Shown piece after piece: positions 44,017 through 53,012 of a stretch of 64,000 nucleotides of DNA (position 1 is the stretch's first letter; each line of letters opens with the position of its first letter). A program made the position numbers and the translations under genes. Source of the stretch: Pseudomonadota bacterium (GTDB taxonomy: Bacteria; Desulfobacterota; Desulfobacteria; Desulfobacterales; RPRI01); NCBI GenBank assembly GCA_018901125.1, contig JAHIFE010000175.1:1-64000 (forward strand), in the 5' to 3' direction. The notes beneath the pieces are model-generated. The model worked only from the letters and a program-made list of their open reading frames with translations, made no database searches and was not told the DNA's origin.

Positions 44017-45426
44017 TTAATTTATCAGCCTATCCTTGAATATTTCATAACTTAATAAAATTTCAAGCGCATGCATCACCTGATTATCGGATTTGAGGCC
44101 TTCTGTAGTTAGTGGACCAAGTCTGTAATCAAAGTCATGCGTTTTTGATTTCTTTCTTAAATCTTTTTTATCTTTATCCTTATTAATTTCAGAATCTTTA
44201 CTTTTTTCTTCTTTTGAATCGGCTTCCATAGCTTTTTTCTTTTCATCAGGATTTGCATCGAGATGGTTTTTCAAATCCTTTTCTTTCAACATGCCGCCAT
44301 CATCATAACTGCTTTCATCACCAATTGTTCTATGCCGAAGTTCAATATCGGGCTCGATTCCCTTAGCTTGTATAGATCGGCCACTTGGCGTGTAATATCT
44401 GGCTATTGTCAGCTTAAGAGCATAACCGTCCCTTAAAGGTTCAACGCTTTGCACCGATCCTTTACCGAACGAAGTTGTACCAAGAATCAGAGCCCTTTTA
44501 TGATCCTGCAATGCTCCGGCAACTATTTCCGAAGCGCTAGCTGTCCCACCATTAATAATGATTATTATAGGGTATGAACGCTTTACCTTATCGGGATGAG
44601 CCATAAAAACTCTCGAATTTTTCTTATGCCTTCCCTCTATTGACAGAATTTTTCCTTTTTCAAGGAAAACATCAGAAATGCTGATAGCCTGTTTTAAAAG
44701 ACCTCCTCCATTATCGCGAAGATCAAGTATAAGACCTTTTAGGGGAACAGGGTCCGACTCAAGTTTTTCAAGAGCTTTTAAAAAATCATCGGTGGTATTT
44801 CCTGTAAAATTGGTTATCCATATATACCCATATCCCGGCTTGATTGATATATATTTTATGCTTTTTACAGGAATGATATCGCGTACAAGGGTAAAATCAA
44901 TCGGATCAGTAACTCCTTCACGCAATATTGTAACAACAACTGTCGTGCCTTTCGGACCTCTCATTTTGCTTACTGCATCCCTCAAATCTTTAGGGATAAC
45001 CCCATCTATTTTAATTATTTTATCCCTTGCTTTTACTCCGGCTTTAAAAGCCGGTGTTCCTTCGATAGGAGAAATAACTGTAACTATATCATTTTGGAGA
45101 GTTATATGTATGCCTATACCTGGAAATTCGCCTTCAGAATCAATCTGCAAATCTTCAAGAGCTTCGGGGGGAAGAAGCGCAGAATGAGGGTCAAGACCTC
45201 TAATCATACCCTGAATTGCCTTTGGCACCAGTTCTTTTGTATCAACAGGATCTACATAGTTTTTTTCTATCATTTCAAGAACATCGCTAAATATTTTCAA
45301 ACCCTTGTAGGTTTCTTCATTATATGCCGAAAGATCGCGGTACGAACCTGCGCCAATGGTCAACAAACCGGCAGCAATAATAACCGTAATCCAAAGTCTA
45401 ATATGGCAACATTTTTTATGGTCCAT
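44017..45426 (-). CDS. ctpA: C-terminal processing peptidase (S41 family)
   Basis: A 469-residue periplasmic serine protease. N-terminal anchor (about 10-28), a PDZ domain (about 95-180), and the S41 domain with catalytic Ser in GGTASASEIVAG and Lys in TTSFGKGSVQ. A charged, low-complexity Lys/Glu/Asp region (about 385-425) precedes the C-terminus. Encoded directly after envC (14 bases), a common order. CtpA-type proteases trim or degrade periplasmic cell-wall enzymes and lipoproteins. Confidence 0.92.
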   Translation of the reverse strand: MDHKKCCHIRLWITVIIAAGLLTIGAGSYRDLSAYNEETYKGLKIFSDVLEMIEKNYVDPVDTKELVPKAIQGMIRGLDPHSALLPPEALEDLQIDSEGEFPGIGIHITLQNDIVTVISPIEGTPAFKAGVKARDKIIKIDGVIPKDLRDAVSKMRGPKGTTVVVTILREGVTDPIDFTLVRDIIPVKSIKYISIKPGYGYIWITNFTGNTTDDFLKALEKLESDPVPLKGLILDLRDNGGGLLKQAISISDVFLEKGKILSIEGRHKKNSRVFMAHPDKVKRSYPIIIIINGGTASASEIVAGALQDHKRALILGTTSFGKGSVQSVEPLRDGYALKLTIARYYTPSGRSIQAKGIEPDIELRHRTIGDESSYDDGGMLKEKDLKNHLDANPDEKKKAMEADSKEEKSKDSEINKDKDKKDLRKKSKTHDFDYRLGPLTTEGLKSDNQVMHALEILLSYEIFKDRLIN

Positions 45427-45440
45427 GTTTTCTCCTTTTA

Positions 45441-46739
45441 TTACTTCTTAAACCAATCTATAGGATCAATAGGTTTCCCATGGTGTCGGATTTCAAAATA
45501 AACTCCGGTACCGAAAAATAAACCGGTATCACCAGTGGATGCAATTACTTCATCAGCTTCGACCATATCACCTTTTGATTTAAAACTTTCTTCAAGATGA
45601 GCATATACAGTATAATAACTTTTACCGTGATCTATAATAATCATGTTACCATAGCCTTTAAACCAGCCGGAATATATTATTTTCCCAGGGATAACTGATC
45701 TTATGGGCTCGCCTATTTCAGCCTTAATATCAATTCCGCTCCTGAAATTGACAATATTATATTTAGGGTCATGATAAGTGCCAAAATTTGATATTATCTT
45801 ACCCTTGACAGGCAAGTCAAGCAACCCCTTAAATGATTCCGGGTCCTTGAAAAAATCTTTTTGAAGAAAATTAGTCCCGCCATTTTTTGCTGCAAAGGAT
45901 TTAATAGCATCATCAAGCTGTTTTGCGGCTTCTTCAAGAGATTTTACTGCAGCAATTTCAAGAGATTTTTTACTGCGGATTTCACCAAGAAACTCTGCTC
46001 GTTTTTGTCTTTCAAAAGATATTTTTTCGACCTGTTCTTCAAGAGATTTTTCCCCCAGCTTCTGCTTTGCTTTTTTTTCATTCAAATTGATCTGCAATTG
46101 ATTCAGCCGATTCCTGTTTTCAGACAATTTATCCATTTCTATTTTATCACTAGCCAGGATTCGTTCAAAATACATTTTGCGCTGAATAATTTCATAGATG
46201 GAATCCACAGAGGCAAGAACATTCATACTGCCTATCTGGTTAAGTTTATAAAGAGCAACGAGACGCTTTGCAACATAGCGTTCCGATTCTTGTATTTCAT
46301 TATCGAGCGTTTTTATTTTCTCATTGATTTTTATTATTTGACTGTTTGCAGCTTCGAGTTCATCTCTTAAAGAAGATATATTTTTTCTTATATTATCAAT
46401 TGCAATATCCTGTTCATTCAGGCTGTTTAAAACCAGCGATTCTTTTTTCCTTATACTTTCTATTTCGACTTTGCTTTGCTCGATCCGGCTATCAATAAGT
46501 TTTGCCCGCTGTTGCAGCTTACCTATGCCGAGATATTGTTTCGTTTTTGTATTCTTTAAAGACGTCTTGTCTGCAGCCGACTTCGAAATATTTAGTTTAA
46601 CGTCTTTATTGCGTATATCTCCTGTGTTCCCGGGAGCAGAGCCGCCATCTGCTCCTGCAACAAAAATAAGCAATATGGCACAAAGAACAGAAGTTTTAAA
46701 AACTGATATCTTAGAAAAAAACATATCGTAATCCAGCAA
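45441..46739 (-). CDS. envC: Murein hydrolase activator EnvC
   Basis: A 432-residue periplasmic protein: signal-like N-terminus (about 13-32), a long coiled coil (about 75-275), and a C-terminal LytM domain (about 310-430). The first zinc-ligand motif is degenerate (FRSGIDIKAEIG with Arg in place of His), which fits EnvC, an activator of amidases and not itself an enzyme. It is recruited by FtsEX, encoded just upstream on the same strand. A hairpin lies in the 78-base gap to ftsX. Confidence 0.9.
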   Translation of the reverse strand: MLDYDMFFSKISVFKTSVLCAILLIFVAGADGGSAPGNTGDIRNKDVKLNISKSAADKTSLKNTKTKQYLGIGKLQQRAKLIDSRIEQSKVEIESIRKKESLVLNSLNEQDIAIDNIRKNISSLRDELEAANSQIIKINEKIKTLDNEIQESERYVAKRLVALYKLNQIGSMNVLASVDSIYEIIQRKMYFERILASDKIEMDKLSENRNRLNQLQINLNEKKAKQKLGEKSLEEQVEKISFERQKRAEFLGEIRSKKSLEIAAVKSLEEAAKQLDDAIKSFAAKNGGTNFLQKDFFKDPESFKGLLDLPVKGKIISNFGTYHDPKYNIVNFRSGIDIKAEIGEPIRSVIPGKIIYSGWFKGYGNMIIIDHGKSYYTVYAHLEESFKSKGDMVEADEVIASTGDTGLFFGTGVYFEIRHHGKPIDPIDWFKK

Positions 46740-46753
46740 TAACTATAGGGATA

Positions 46754-46810
46754 AGGGATCGGGGGTCAGGAAGAAAAACCGGTGAGTTCTTAAGCTGATC
46801 CCCGATCCCT
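46754..46810. repeat. Hairpin between ftsX and envC
   Basis: AGGGATCGGGGGTCAG (46754-46769) and CTGATCCCCGATCCCT (46795-46810) pair over 16 bases with one mismatch. In the direction of the operon (minus strand) no T run follows, so it is more likely an mRNA-stability or processing element than a terminator. Confidence 0.6.
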
Positions 46811-46817
46811 ATTTTTA

Positions 46818-47699
46818 CTATGTTTTCATATAGTTTTTTAAAGACATAAAGCAACCAAACCATCCTATAAACATGCTGCAGATTAAAATTGCAGACAAGG
46901 AAGTGAAAGAAAAAAATTTTATATTTATAAGATCTGATGTTATGCCCTGATCAACATTCGAAGTAAAAGATGAAAAAACAAGAAAAAGCAAAAGCAGGCC
47001 AATAATTCCGCCCACAGCCCCTTGTATAATGCATTCAATATAAAACGGAGTTTTAATAAAACGATCGGAAGCTCCGACAAGACGCATAATTTCTATCTCA
47101 TCGCGCCTTGCATAAAGAACAAGACGTACCATATTGGCAACTATAAATACCGAAGCAATAAAAAAAAGAATCCCCAGAGCATATCCTGATAATTTGAATA
47201 TATAAACAATTCCTGAAAATCGGGCCAGCCATTTTTGGCCGTACTCTACCTCTTCAACCTTTGGTATCGATTCAACCTGAGATACAAGGCTTTCAATTTT
47301 TTCCCATACCTCCGAAGATTCAATTAAATGTATTTCAAATGCATCAGGAAGCGGATTTTCCTTAAGATTATCAAGCAGTGAAGATTGTCTTTTCATCTGT
47401 TGCTTAAGTACTTTAAGAGCTTCTTCTTTTGAAATGAATGCAATATCCTTTACACCATACATTCCTAAAATTTTCTTTTGTATTTCATTTATGTCTTCAT
47501 TTGAAACTTCCGGAGAAAGATAAACCATTACCTTTACCCCTTTTTTCCATATGTTTAATATGCTGGTTGTGTTTGTGAAAAAAAGAATAATAGAACTCGT
47601 AATAATTACAGAGAAAGCAATTGTAATAATCGACACGATGTTTAAGAGCCTGTTATTCGAAATATCACTGAGTGCATGTTTAAAATGAAGTGGTTTCAT
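46818..47699 (-). CDS. ftsX: Cell-division ABC transporter permease FtsX
   Basis: A 293-residue inner-membrane protein with four helices (about 22-43, 170-192, 220-243, 260-285) and a periplasmic loop between the first two that contains the usual FtsX features (VKVMVYLSPEVSNEDI). FtsE-FtsX uses ATP hydrolysis to activate EnvC and thus septal amidases during division. One base separates it from ftsE. Confidence 0.93.
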   Translation of the reverse strand: MKPLHFKHALSDISNNRLLNIVSIITIAFSVIITSSIILFFTNTTSILNIWKKGVKVMVYLSPEVSNEDINEIQKKILGMYGVKDIAFISKEEALKVLKQQMKRQSSLLDNLKENPLPDAFEIHLIESSEVWEKIESLVSQVESIPKVEEVEYGQKWLARFSGIVYIFKLSGYALGILFFIASVFIVANMVRLVLYARRDEIEIMRLVGASDRFIKTPFYIECIIQGAVGGIIGLLLLFLVFSSFTSNVDQGITSDLINIKFFSFTSLSAILICSMFIGWFGCFMSLKNYMKT

Positions 47700-47700
47700 A

Positions 47701-48393
47701 TTAGTGCTGATTTGATGGGGACCACAAACGTCCTTGTTTTAAATGTATCATTCTGCCGCCTGTTTTCTTTATGAGTTTGGTATCATGAGTTGTTATAATT
47801 ATAGTAGATCCGCGTGCATGAAATTCTTTAATAAGTTCTATTACCTGTTCCGCGGAATCATCGTCAAGGCTTCCTGTAGGTTCATCTGCAAGAATTATCT
47901 TTGGATCGCCCGCCATTGCTCTGGCTATTGCAACACGTTGTTGCTCTCCTCCCGAGAGACTGAGCGGAAAAGAGTTTTGCCGGTCTTCCATGCCAACAGC
48001 TCTTAGCATGCTGCTCACTTTTTTTTGTATATATCTGCTCTGTTTGCCGGCCGCCTCAAGAACAAGAGCAACATTTTCAAAAACATTTTTTGTTGGTATT
48101 AACTTGAATTCCTGGAATATTATTCCAAATTTTCTTCTAAGTAGAGGTATTTTATTTTTTTTTATCCTGGCCAGATTAACTCCATCTATGATAATTTGAC
48201 CTTCGGATATGGGTTCTCCAAGATATAGCAGTTTCAGGAGAGTTGTTTTTCCGGCTCCGCTCGGACCTGTTATATAGATAAATTCGTTTTTTTTTATATC
48301 TATGTTAATATCCACAAGAGCAGTCTTGTTCCCGTATCGCCTGTAAACATGAAACATTCTTATTAAATTATTTTCGTTGTTTCCATTGCTCAT
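47701..48393 (-). CDS. ftsE: Cell-division ABC transporter ATPase FtsE
   Basis: A 230-residue ABC ATPase. Walker [10 protein letters not shown], signature [10 protein letters not shown], Walker [13 protein letters not shown] and the H-loop TTHD are all present. First gene of the ftsE-ftsX-envC-ctpA(-yibQ) set. Length matches FtsE. Confidence 0.93.
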   Translation of the reverse strand: MSNGNNENNLIRMFHVYRRYGNKTALVDINIDIKKNEFIYITGPSGAGKTTLLKLLYLGEPISEGQIIIDGVNLARIKKNKIPLLRRKFGIIFQEFKLIPTKNVFENVALVLEAAGKQSRYIQKKVSSMLRAVGMEDRQNSFPLSLSGGEQQRVAIARAMAGDPKIILADEPTGSLDDDSAEQVIELIKEFHARGSTIIITTHDTKLIKKTGGRMIHLKQGRLWSPSNQH

Positions 48394-48550
48394 TCACTAA
48401 GCTCCATACTCATAGCCCCGTAAAGGGCAGCTTTTGATATTTTGCAATCATAAACAGCACAATTTATGTTTCATAAAAACTTTTTGCCACCTTTTCATGC
48501 ACTGATAGTTGTTCCACCGTTTACTGCAATCCGCTCTTTTAGAGTTTTAA

Positions 48551-48579
48551 TTGACCCGATAGAAATTAATTGCTATATA
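48551..48579 (+). promoter_or_regulatory. Sigma-70-type promoter upstream of pyrE
   Basis: TTGACC (48551-48556) and TATATA (48574-48579) are separated by exactly 17 bases. Transcription would begin near 48586 and first meet the terminator at 48625-48678, then pyrE at 48807. Confidence 0.65.
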
Positions 48580-48597
48580 AAAATCGAGTCTGAAGGA

Positions 48598-48687
48598 ATG
48601 CTTCTTAGAGTTTTCCTTGCTCAAAGCCTCCGCCGAGTCCCCATAAAAAGCTTCTTCCCTTTCGGTGGGGGCTTTTTTATACACTAA
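48598..48687 (+). promoter_or_regulatory. Possible pyrE leader peptide overlapping an attenuator
   Basis: A 29-codon frame starts at ATG 48598 and runs through the terminator hairpin to a TAA at 48685-48687. The peptide contains RVPIKSFFPFGGGFFIH. In E. coli pyrBI and pyrE, ribosomes translating up to or through a leader prevent terminator formation when UTP is low; this arrangement could act in the same way. The ribosome site (GAAGGA) touches the ATG, which is too close, so translation is uncertain. Confidence 0.35.
48625..48680 (+). terminator. Rho-independent terminator or attenuator before pyrE
   Basis: AGCCTCCGCCGA (48625-48636) pairs with TCGGTGGGGGCT (48662-48673) over 12 bases with two G-T pairs; six T follow. 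It lies about 45 bases after a predicted start point and 127 bases before pyrE. The loop of 25 bases is long for a simple terminator, leaving room for a competing fold. Confidence 0.65.
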
Positions 48688-48806
48688 AGAACAGATTAAA
48701 ATCAACATTTTATTAATATTTTATAGGTAATTTGCACAGAACTTTAAAACTGGAGTTTTGCAAAGGGTTCTTACTTTAAAACATTTTAGAGGATTTTATA
48801 TTTATA

Positions 48807-49376
48807 ATGAAAAAGGAGCTTATTGACTTATTGTGCCGCAAATCTTTTCAATACAGTAAAGAACCTGTATTTAAACTTGCATCAGGAAGGATTAGCAATT
48901 TCTATATTAACTGCAAGCCAGTAACACTTAACCCAAGGGGTATGTTTGTTATAGGCCATCTGGTGTTTGATGCAATTAAAGATTCAAATATAGCCGGAGT
49001 GGGAGGGCTTACTTTTGGAGCAGATCCCATAGCTGTTGCAACAGCTTTTGTTTCAGGATTGAAAGAAAAACCTATTGATGCTTTTTCAATCAGAAAAAAC
49101 ATTAAAGACCATGGAATTATCCGGTGCATAGAAGGAGATCTGAAGCGCGGCAGTAGAGTTGCCATAATAGATGATGTCGCTACTACAGGAGCATCCACAA
49201 TTACAGCCATAGAAAGGGCGCGTGCAGAAGGTATGGAAGTTGTTAAAGCAGTAATTCTTGTTGACCGGCAGGAAGGGGGCTCAGACAACATCAGAAAATA
49301 TATCGACGACGTAACAGCAATAATAACAAGAGATGAGTTATTGGCCTGCTGGAATATATTAAATTCAGACAAATGA
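48807..49376 (+). CDS. pyrE: Orotate phosphoribosyltransferase
   Basis: A 189-residue enzyme that makes orotidine monophosphate from orotate and PRPP in pyrimidine synthesis. The PRPP-binding motif is [13 protein letters not shown] (about 114-126) and the N-terminus has [16 protein letters not shown]. Its TGA stop overlaps the first bases of a palindromic element copy (49375). A terminator/attenuator precedes it. Confidence 0.94.
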   Translation: MKKELIDLLCRKSFQYSKEPVFKLASGRISNFYINCKPVTLNPRGMFVIGHLVFDAIKDSNIAGVGGLTFGADPIAVATAFVSGLKEKPIDAFSIRKNIKDHGIIRCIEGDLKRGSRVAIIDDVATTGASTITAIERARAEGMEVVKAVILVDRQEGGSDNIRKYIDDVTAIITRDELLACWNILNSDK

Positions 49377-49470
49377 GCCGGTAAACGTTTTAGTTTGTTT
49401 AAGGTCAAGGTGCGGGCAAAATTTTAATCGCCGGAATACATAGAGTCTTTTAAGGATTAAAATTTAAGCC
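49375..49470 (-). repeat. Palindromic element, partial inverted copy (R5)
   Basis: Reading on the plus strand it begins GAGCCGG, then TAAACGTTTTAGTTTG and GGTCAAGGTGCGGG, and ends GGATTAAAATTTAAGCC, matching the reverse complement of the right half and centre of the element at 43868-44008. It is degenerate and truncated. It begins within the pyrE stop codon. Confidence 0.7.
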
Positions 49471-49541
49471 TGACACAGACACCATTAATGCAGGAGATGT
49501 TTTCTTTACAGCCGAGCCGATTTAGATGTCAGGTAAATTGA

Positions 49542-49913
49542 TCATGCCATTTTCGAAAGATCCTTTAGTACAAAAAATATGACTAGTATGGGTATCAGCA
49601 AAGCCACCACGCTCCAGAACCCAATTGCAAGTAAAACAATCTGGTTCAGGACTAAAAAGGCTGTATATGTGTAAGCGGCCCATTTTTTCATCATCCACAA
49701 ACCGGCTATACAAACCAGCCCTATAATAATCGAAAAGCCCAGGTATGGTGGATACCAGGAACCGACCAGTTGCGCTTTAGGCGAGAAAATCAAAGGGACA
49801 ATGTATATTGCCCCAATAAGTCCGATTATACATATTATTATTATTGAGGCGGGGCGTTTTGTTTTTTCTGCTTTTTCATCCATGGTTTTTGTTTCCTTTC
49901 TTCGCTTCCTCAT
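49542..49913 (-). CDS. Small four-helix membrane protein
   Basis: A 123-residue inner-membrane protein with four hydrophobic segments (about 23-45, 55-75, 78-95, 97-118). A soluble charged N-terminus precedes them. It follows the RDD-family gene by four bases, so they are co-transcribed. No named family recognised. ATG at 49883 (MDEKAEKTKRP) is another possible start. Confidence 0.65.
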   Translation of the reverse strand: MRKRRKETKTMDEKAEKTKRPASIIIICIIGLIGAIYIVPLIFSPKAQLVGSWYPPYLGFSIIIGLVCIAGLWMMKKWAAYTYTAFLVLNQIVLLAIGFWSVVALLIPILVIFFVLKDLSKMA

Positions 49914-49917
49914 TATT

Positions 49918-50946
49918 CTATTTATAATCTGATTTCAATAGTAAGTCCTTCCACTCCTGGGGAGAATGCTGAACTCTTTGGCTTTTCCAGGCACTTGCTA
50001 TTCCGATGTCGTAGCCATAGGAAGCGTTAATAACAAGGGAATCTTTTTCCATAATTTTCGGATAAGTTTTAAAAATGATGGAAGCTATTTGTGTTGCTAC
50101 TGCGTTATAATCAGACGGGCGATGGATTAGCACAGCATTTGTTGCGAAGAAGGTCGATTCCCATTTGCCACTTTGCTCAGTACCTATATTAGTTACGGAA
50201 CTTTTTCCTACTGTGACAGTCGCCACATGGACTAAACCGGATTGCTGGATATTTTTTTGAACCGCGAGAAGATCGGAAAAGGGCTCTTTGGCAGCAAACT
50301 TGGGGACAACAAAGACGGTTAGACCTATAACCGTAAAGAATAAGATACTAACAACAACCAAATGCCCTTTCCATACCGGCTTGATAATTAATTCTTTTTC
50401 GGAGCCAACGTTTATAACGTAAGTGCCTATAATTAAATCATGGAGAGATTGTCTGGTTTCACGATTAAATATGTAAAGATAGGCGATAGCGCCGCAGCCA
50501 AAAAACACTATTAAACCAAGAATAAGCGAAATGAAGGTATTAATTAATATGTCTGGTGGGATAAGGGCTCCATTAAGGAAATATGGGATCCCAAGAAGCA
50601 TAAACCGAAGGATTGATTTTGAAATTGAAATAGTTTTTGAATCTTTGTCCACGACCTGAATTTTTAATAGACGCTTTCCAAAAGTCTGGCCGTTACCAAT
50701 CGAACTATTGAGTAGACCAAAATAAAGAAAAGCGACTGTGAAACCCAATAACCGACCCCACCCGCCGAGTTCAGCAAAAGAATCATAGAACATTGCCCCC
50801 ATGGCTATTCCAACGATACCAAGGATAGAAACATCTATGATAAAGGCAAACAGACGTCTCCAAAATCCACATATTTTAGGTTTTGGCTTTTCCGGCTGTT
50901 GTATATCGTTCGATTCAGCTTGACTGTTATGCTCCATTGTTCTCAC
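49918..50946 (-). CDS. RDD-family membrane protein
   Basis: A 342-residue protein. The RDD domain is at about 25-170: GFWRRLFAFIIDVSILG with the conserved Arg and Asp, then NGQTFGKRLLKIQVVDKDSK, and SLHDLIIGTYVI at its end. A further helix (about 192-215) leads to a periplasmic or cytoplasmic C-terminal domain of about 120 residues with no recognised family. Members are membrane proteins linked in some cases to ion transport; function here unknown. Confidence 0.75.
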   Translation of the reverse strand: MRTMEHNSQAESNDIQQPEKPKPKICGFWRRLFAFIIDVSILGIVGIAMGAMFYDSFAELGGWGRLLGFTVAFLYFGLLNSSIGNGQTFGKRLLKIQVVDKDSKTISISKSILRFMLLGIPYFLNGALIPPDILINTFISLILGLIVFFGCGAIAYLYIFNRETRQSLHDLIIGTYVINVGSEKELIIKPVWKGHLVVVSILFFTVIGLTVFVVPKFAAKEPFSDLLAVQKNIQQSGLVHVATVTVGKSSVTNIGTEQSGKWESTFFATNAVLIHRPSDYNAVATQIASIIFKTYPKIMEKDSLVINASYGYDIGIASAWKSQRVQHSPQEWKDLLLKSDYK

Positions 50947-51016
50947 CTTTGTTTTTTAAAGTATATCGAACGGCTTCACGTGCGGCGGCTTTTTCCCGTT
51001 GCCGTGGAAGCAAAGA

Positions 51017-51247
51017 TTATGGATGATGGGCTGAGTATTCATCTAACAGCCGACGAATCATTTTTTGATACTGCGTATTATATTTTTTCGCTTCATTTTT
51101 AAAAAATTCTATACTGGATTTGCTTAGAGAAATTGTGACCTTGACGGTTTCGTCCTTCAAGGCAAGCTCTTCAGGTGAAGGAAGAAAGTCGGAAATGACC
51201 TTAACCTTTCCAAGAGGCTCATCCGTGTATTTTATTTTGGCTGTCAT
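51017..51247 (-). CDS. BrnA-like antitoxin
   Basis: A 76-residue protein with a charged N-terminus (DEPLGKVKVISDFLPSPEEL) and a C-terminal ribbon-helix-helix-like part (VKVTISLSKSSIEFFKNEA, YQKMIRRLLDEY), typical of BrnA/CopG-type antitoxins that repress their operon and bind a BrnT toxin. ATG at 51247 is taken as start because the frame upstream is the end of the broken brnT gene. Still looks intact although the toxin is not. Confidence 0.75.
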   Translation of the reverse strand: MTAKIKYTDEPLGKVKVISDFLPSPEELALKDETVKVTISLSKSSIEFFKNEAKKYNTQYQKMIRRLLDEYSAHHP

Positions 51248-51508
51248 ATATTTTTTCCCTTTCCGCCAATAACCGGCGCCGATAATTCTGATTTTGTTTT
51301 TTCTGTAGGTAAACCTGACTGTCATTATTCCGTCAGAGACCCTGCCAAGGCAATAAAACCGCTTTTCTTCATCACTATGCTCAAGAATCCTCCAGAATTA
51401 CACGGTTATGATCCAAGAAAGCAAGCTGCGCCAAGGCAAAAGGAACTCCACTTCTCGATTAATTAAGTCTTTGTTGGAATCCCACTCAAAATCAGATCGT
51501 TTTTGCAT
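51245..51508 (-). pseudogene. Decayed BrnT-family toxin
   Basis: Three frames of the minus strand give pieces of one BrnT: FEWDSNKDLINRE after ATG 51508, VPFALAQLAFLDHNRVILEDS in a second frame, and EHSDEEKRFYCLGRVSDGIM to IRIIGAGYWRKGKKY in a third. The breaks are a small deletion near 51450, an extra base near 51380 (tctTgag), and a lost A in the run near 51253, which fuses the end of brnT to the brnA frame. With one A added, the toxin would end in KIYDSQNKIHG at a stop inside brnA. The protein cannot be made whole. Confidence 0.75.
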
Positions 51509-51582
51509 GAAGATATGATAGTTTCGGAAAGGTTATATGTCAATATATAATTATGGCTATTTATATGGTTTATATTCCATAA

Positions 51583-51665
51583 CGCCGGTCGACTCCGGCG
51601 TTGATCAGGTTGAGCGGAGCGAAACCTGATCAACCATTTATTATCAGGTCAATTTTCCCTGATAA
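51583..51665. repeat. Cluster of three tandem hairpins
   Basis: CGCCGG/CCGGCG (51583-51600), a perfect 12-bp stem GTTGATCAGGTT/AACCTGATCAAC (51600-51634), and TTATCAGG/CCTGATAA (51641-51665). All lie in 51509-51885, which has no gene I can support. They could be extragenic palindromes. Confidence 0.65.
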
Positions 51666-51885
51666 TATGATATTAAAGGTGTTTTCGGGCACTTTTTCCC
51701 TGTGTTAATATAAGAAATTAATTGTATGTCAGCATATGATAACCGAAAAAATAGATTAAATTTGTTTTGAATAAAGCATGTTATGGCTAATAAGTCAATA
51801 CAAAGAGAATGGAATATTGGATTAAGTTTGGATGGAAAAAGCTAAAATGATGTTTTAGGACTTGTAGCAGACTGATACATATCAA

Positions 51886-51937
51886 CAGGGTTGCTCTTGC
51901 CGCTTTTAGCTTTCAGGTTGCGGCAAGAGCAACCCTG
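51886..51937. terminator. Perfect 18-bp hairpin after the OmpA-like gene
   Basis: CAGGGTTGCTCTTGCCGC (51886-51903) and GCGGCAAGAGCAACCCTG (51920-51937) pair perfectly with a 16-base loop. It is 50 bases past the stop of the OmpA-like lipoprotein gene. There is no clear T run on the coding side, so it may stop RNA decay or act with other factors. Confidence 0.6.
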
Positions 51938-51988
51938 TTTAAAAGTATAAAAAATATTTAACGAGGAAAGAATAGGTTCAGACTGTAT

Positions 51989-52678
51989 TTATCCTTGCAT
52001 TGGTATTATGCGGATCTCAACACGCCTGTTCTGCTGCCTGCCGGCTTCGTTAACGTTGTTTGCTATAGGCTTGTTCTCGCCGTAACCTATGGCGGATATT
52101 CTCGCTGCACTTACTCCCTTGCCAACTAGTGCAGTTTTGACCCCGTCAGCACGCCGCTCGGAAAGTTTCTGGTTATAGTCCGCCTCACCAATGCTGTCAG
52201 TATGACCACCAATCTGAATTCGTGTTTCAGGATATTGATTAAGCACTTTTGCCACTCGATCTATCTCATCATAAGCGCCTGGAAACAGTGTAGAAGAATT
52301 TACAGCGAAAAGCAGATCAGATTTGAAGGTTACAGTAAGTACATCCTGAACTTTTCTTGTGCTGTCCGCCTGTGCTTGTGACAATGTTTCTTGTTCACGT
52401 CTTATGCTTGCCGCCTCCGAATCAGCCAGAGCCTGGCGCATTGCCGCCTCCTGCTTGTCCATATAATTGCCTATAGCACCCCCGGCCAGGCCTCCGGCAG
52501 CCGCACCGATGGCAGCACCAAGAAGAGTTGCTTTAGTATCGCCTCCTATCGCCTGTCCAAGACCGGCCCCAACTGCAGCCCCCACTCCTGTGCCAATAAG
52601 AGCACCTGTTTGTGTTTTAGTTGCACAGCCTGCAAGCGCGAAAACAACAATACTTAACCAGATTATCAGCTTTTTCAT
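51989..52678 (-). CDS. OmpA-family lipoprotein with glycine zipper
   Basis: A 229-residue outer-membrane lipoprotein (YiaD-like). The lipobox is FALAGC with Cys18. A glycine-zipper region (about 26-70, GTGVGAAVGAGLG and GAAIGAAAGGLAG) follows, then a helical linker and a C-terminal OmpA domain (about 112-225) with the peptidoglycan-binding signature QIGGHTDSIGEADYNQKLSE and NRRVEIRI. It anchors the outer membrane to the cell wall. Confidence 0.92.
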   Translation of the reverse strand: MKKLIIWLSIVVFALAGCATKTQTGALIGTGVGAAVGAGLGQAIGGDTKATLLGAAIGAAAGGLAGGAIGNYMDKQEAAMRQALADSEAASIRREQETLSQAQADSTRKVQDVLTVTFKSDLLFAVNSSTLFPGAYDEIDRVAKVLNQYPETRIQIGGHTDSIGEADYNQKLSERRADGVKTALVGKGVSAARISAIGYGENKPIANNVNEAGRQQNRRVEIRIIPMQG

Positions 52679-52958
52679 ATCAATTTTCCTCTCTTGATCC
52701 TCTATGTATAAAAGTTAACAGTTCGCAGAAATTATACTGCCATGGTTGTAGCCTTATACTGCATGATACCAAGCAAGCAATTCAATATCAAGTTCAATTT
52801 TTGTTCAATTCCCTTGCATGGTGCCCTGTTTTCTACCTGAAAGAAATTTAATTGTTGTCATTCGTATAGTTAACATGCATAAAAATATTGGTGATTTGCA
52901 GCTTGATCGCTTATTCAACTTAAGCCTTGACACAAAACGCTTAACTCAATATTGTCTT

Positions 52959-53012
52959 GAGCCAATTGCAAAACGTCCCATTTTGGCCGATCTTTGCGTT
53001 GGGCTCAAGTTT
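52959..53012 (+). repeat. Palindromic element, left-end copy (R4)
   Basis: GAGCCAATTGCAAAACGT through TTTTGGCCGATCTTTGCGTT to GGGCTCAAG matches the left arm of the element at 15087-15228. The rest is missing. It is about 120 bases upstream of the phospholipase gene. Apart from this, 52679-53134 shows no gene. Confidence 0.75.

Noticed and set aside
46754-46810. Terminator between ftsX and envC
   Set aside because: In the direction of the operon no T run follows the hairpin; a T run exists only on the opposite strand.
48466-48687. 73-codon frame before pyrE
   Set aside because: It begins upstream of the predicted promoter and includes a terminator; only the part from 48598 is considered, as a possible leader peptide.
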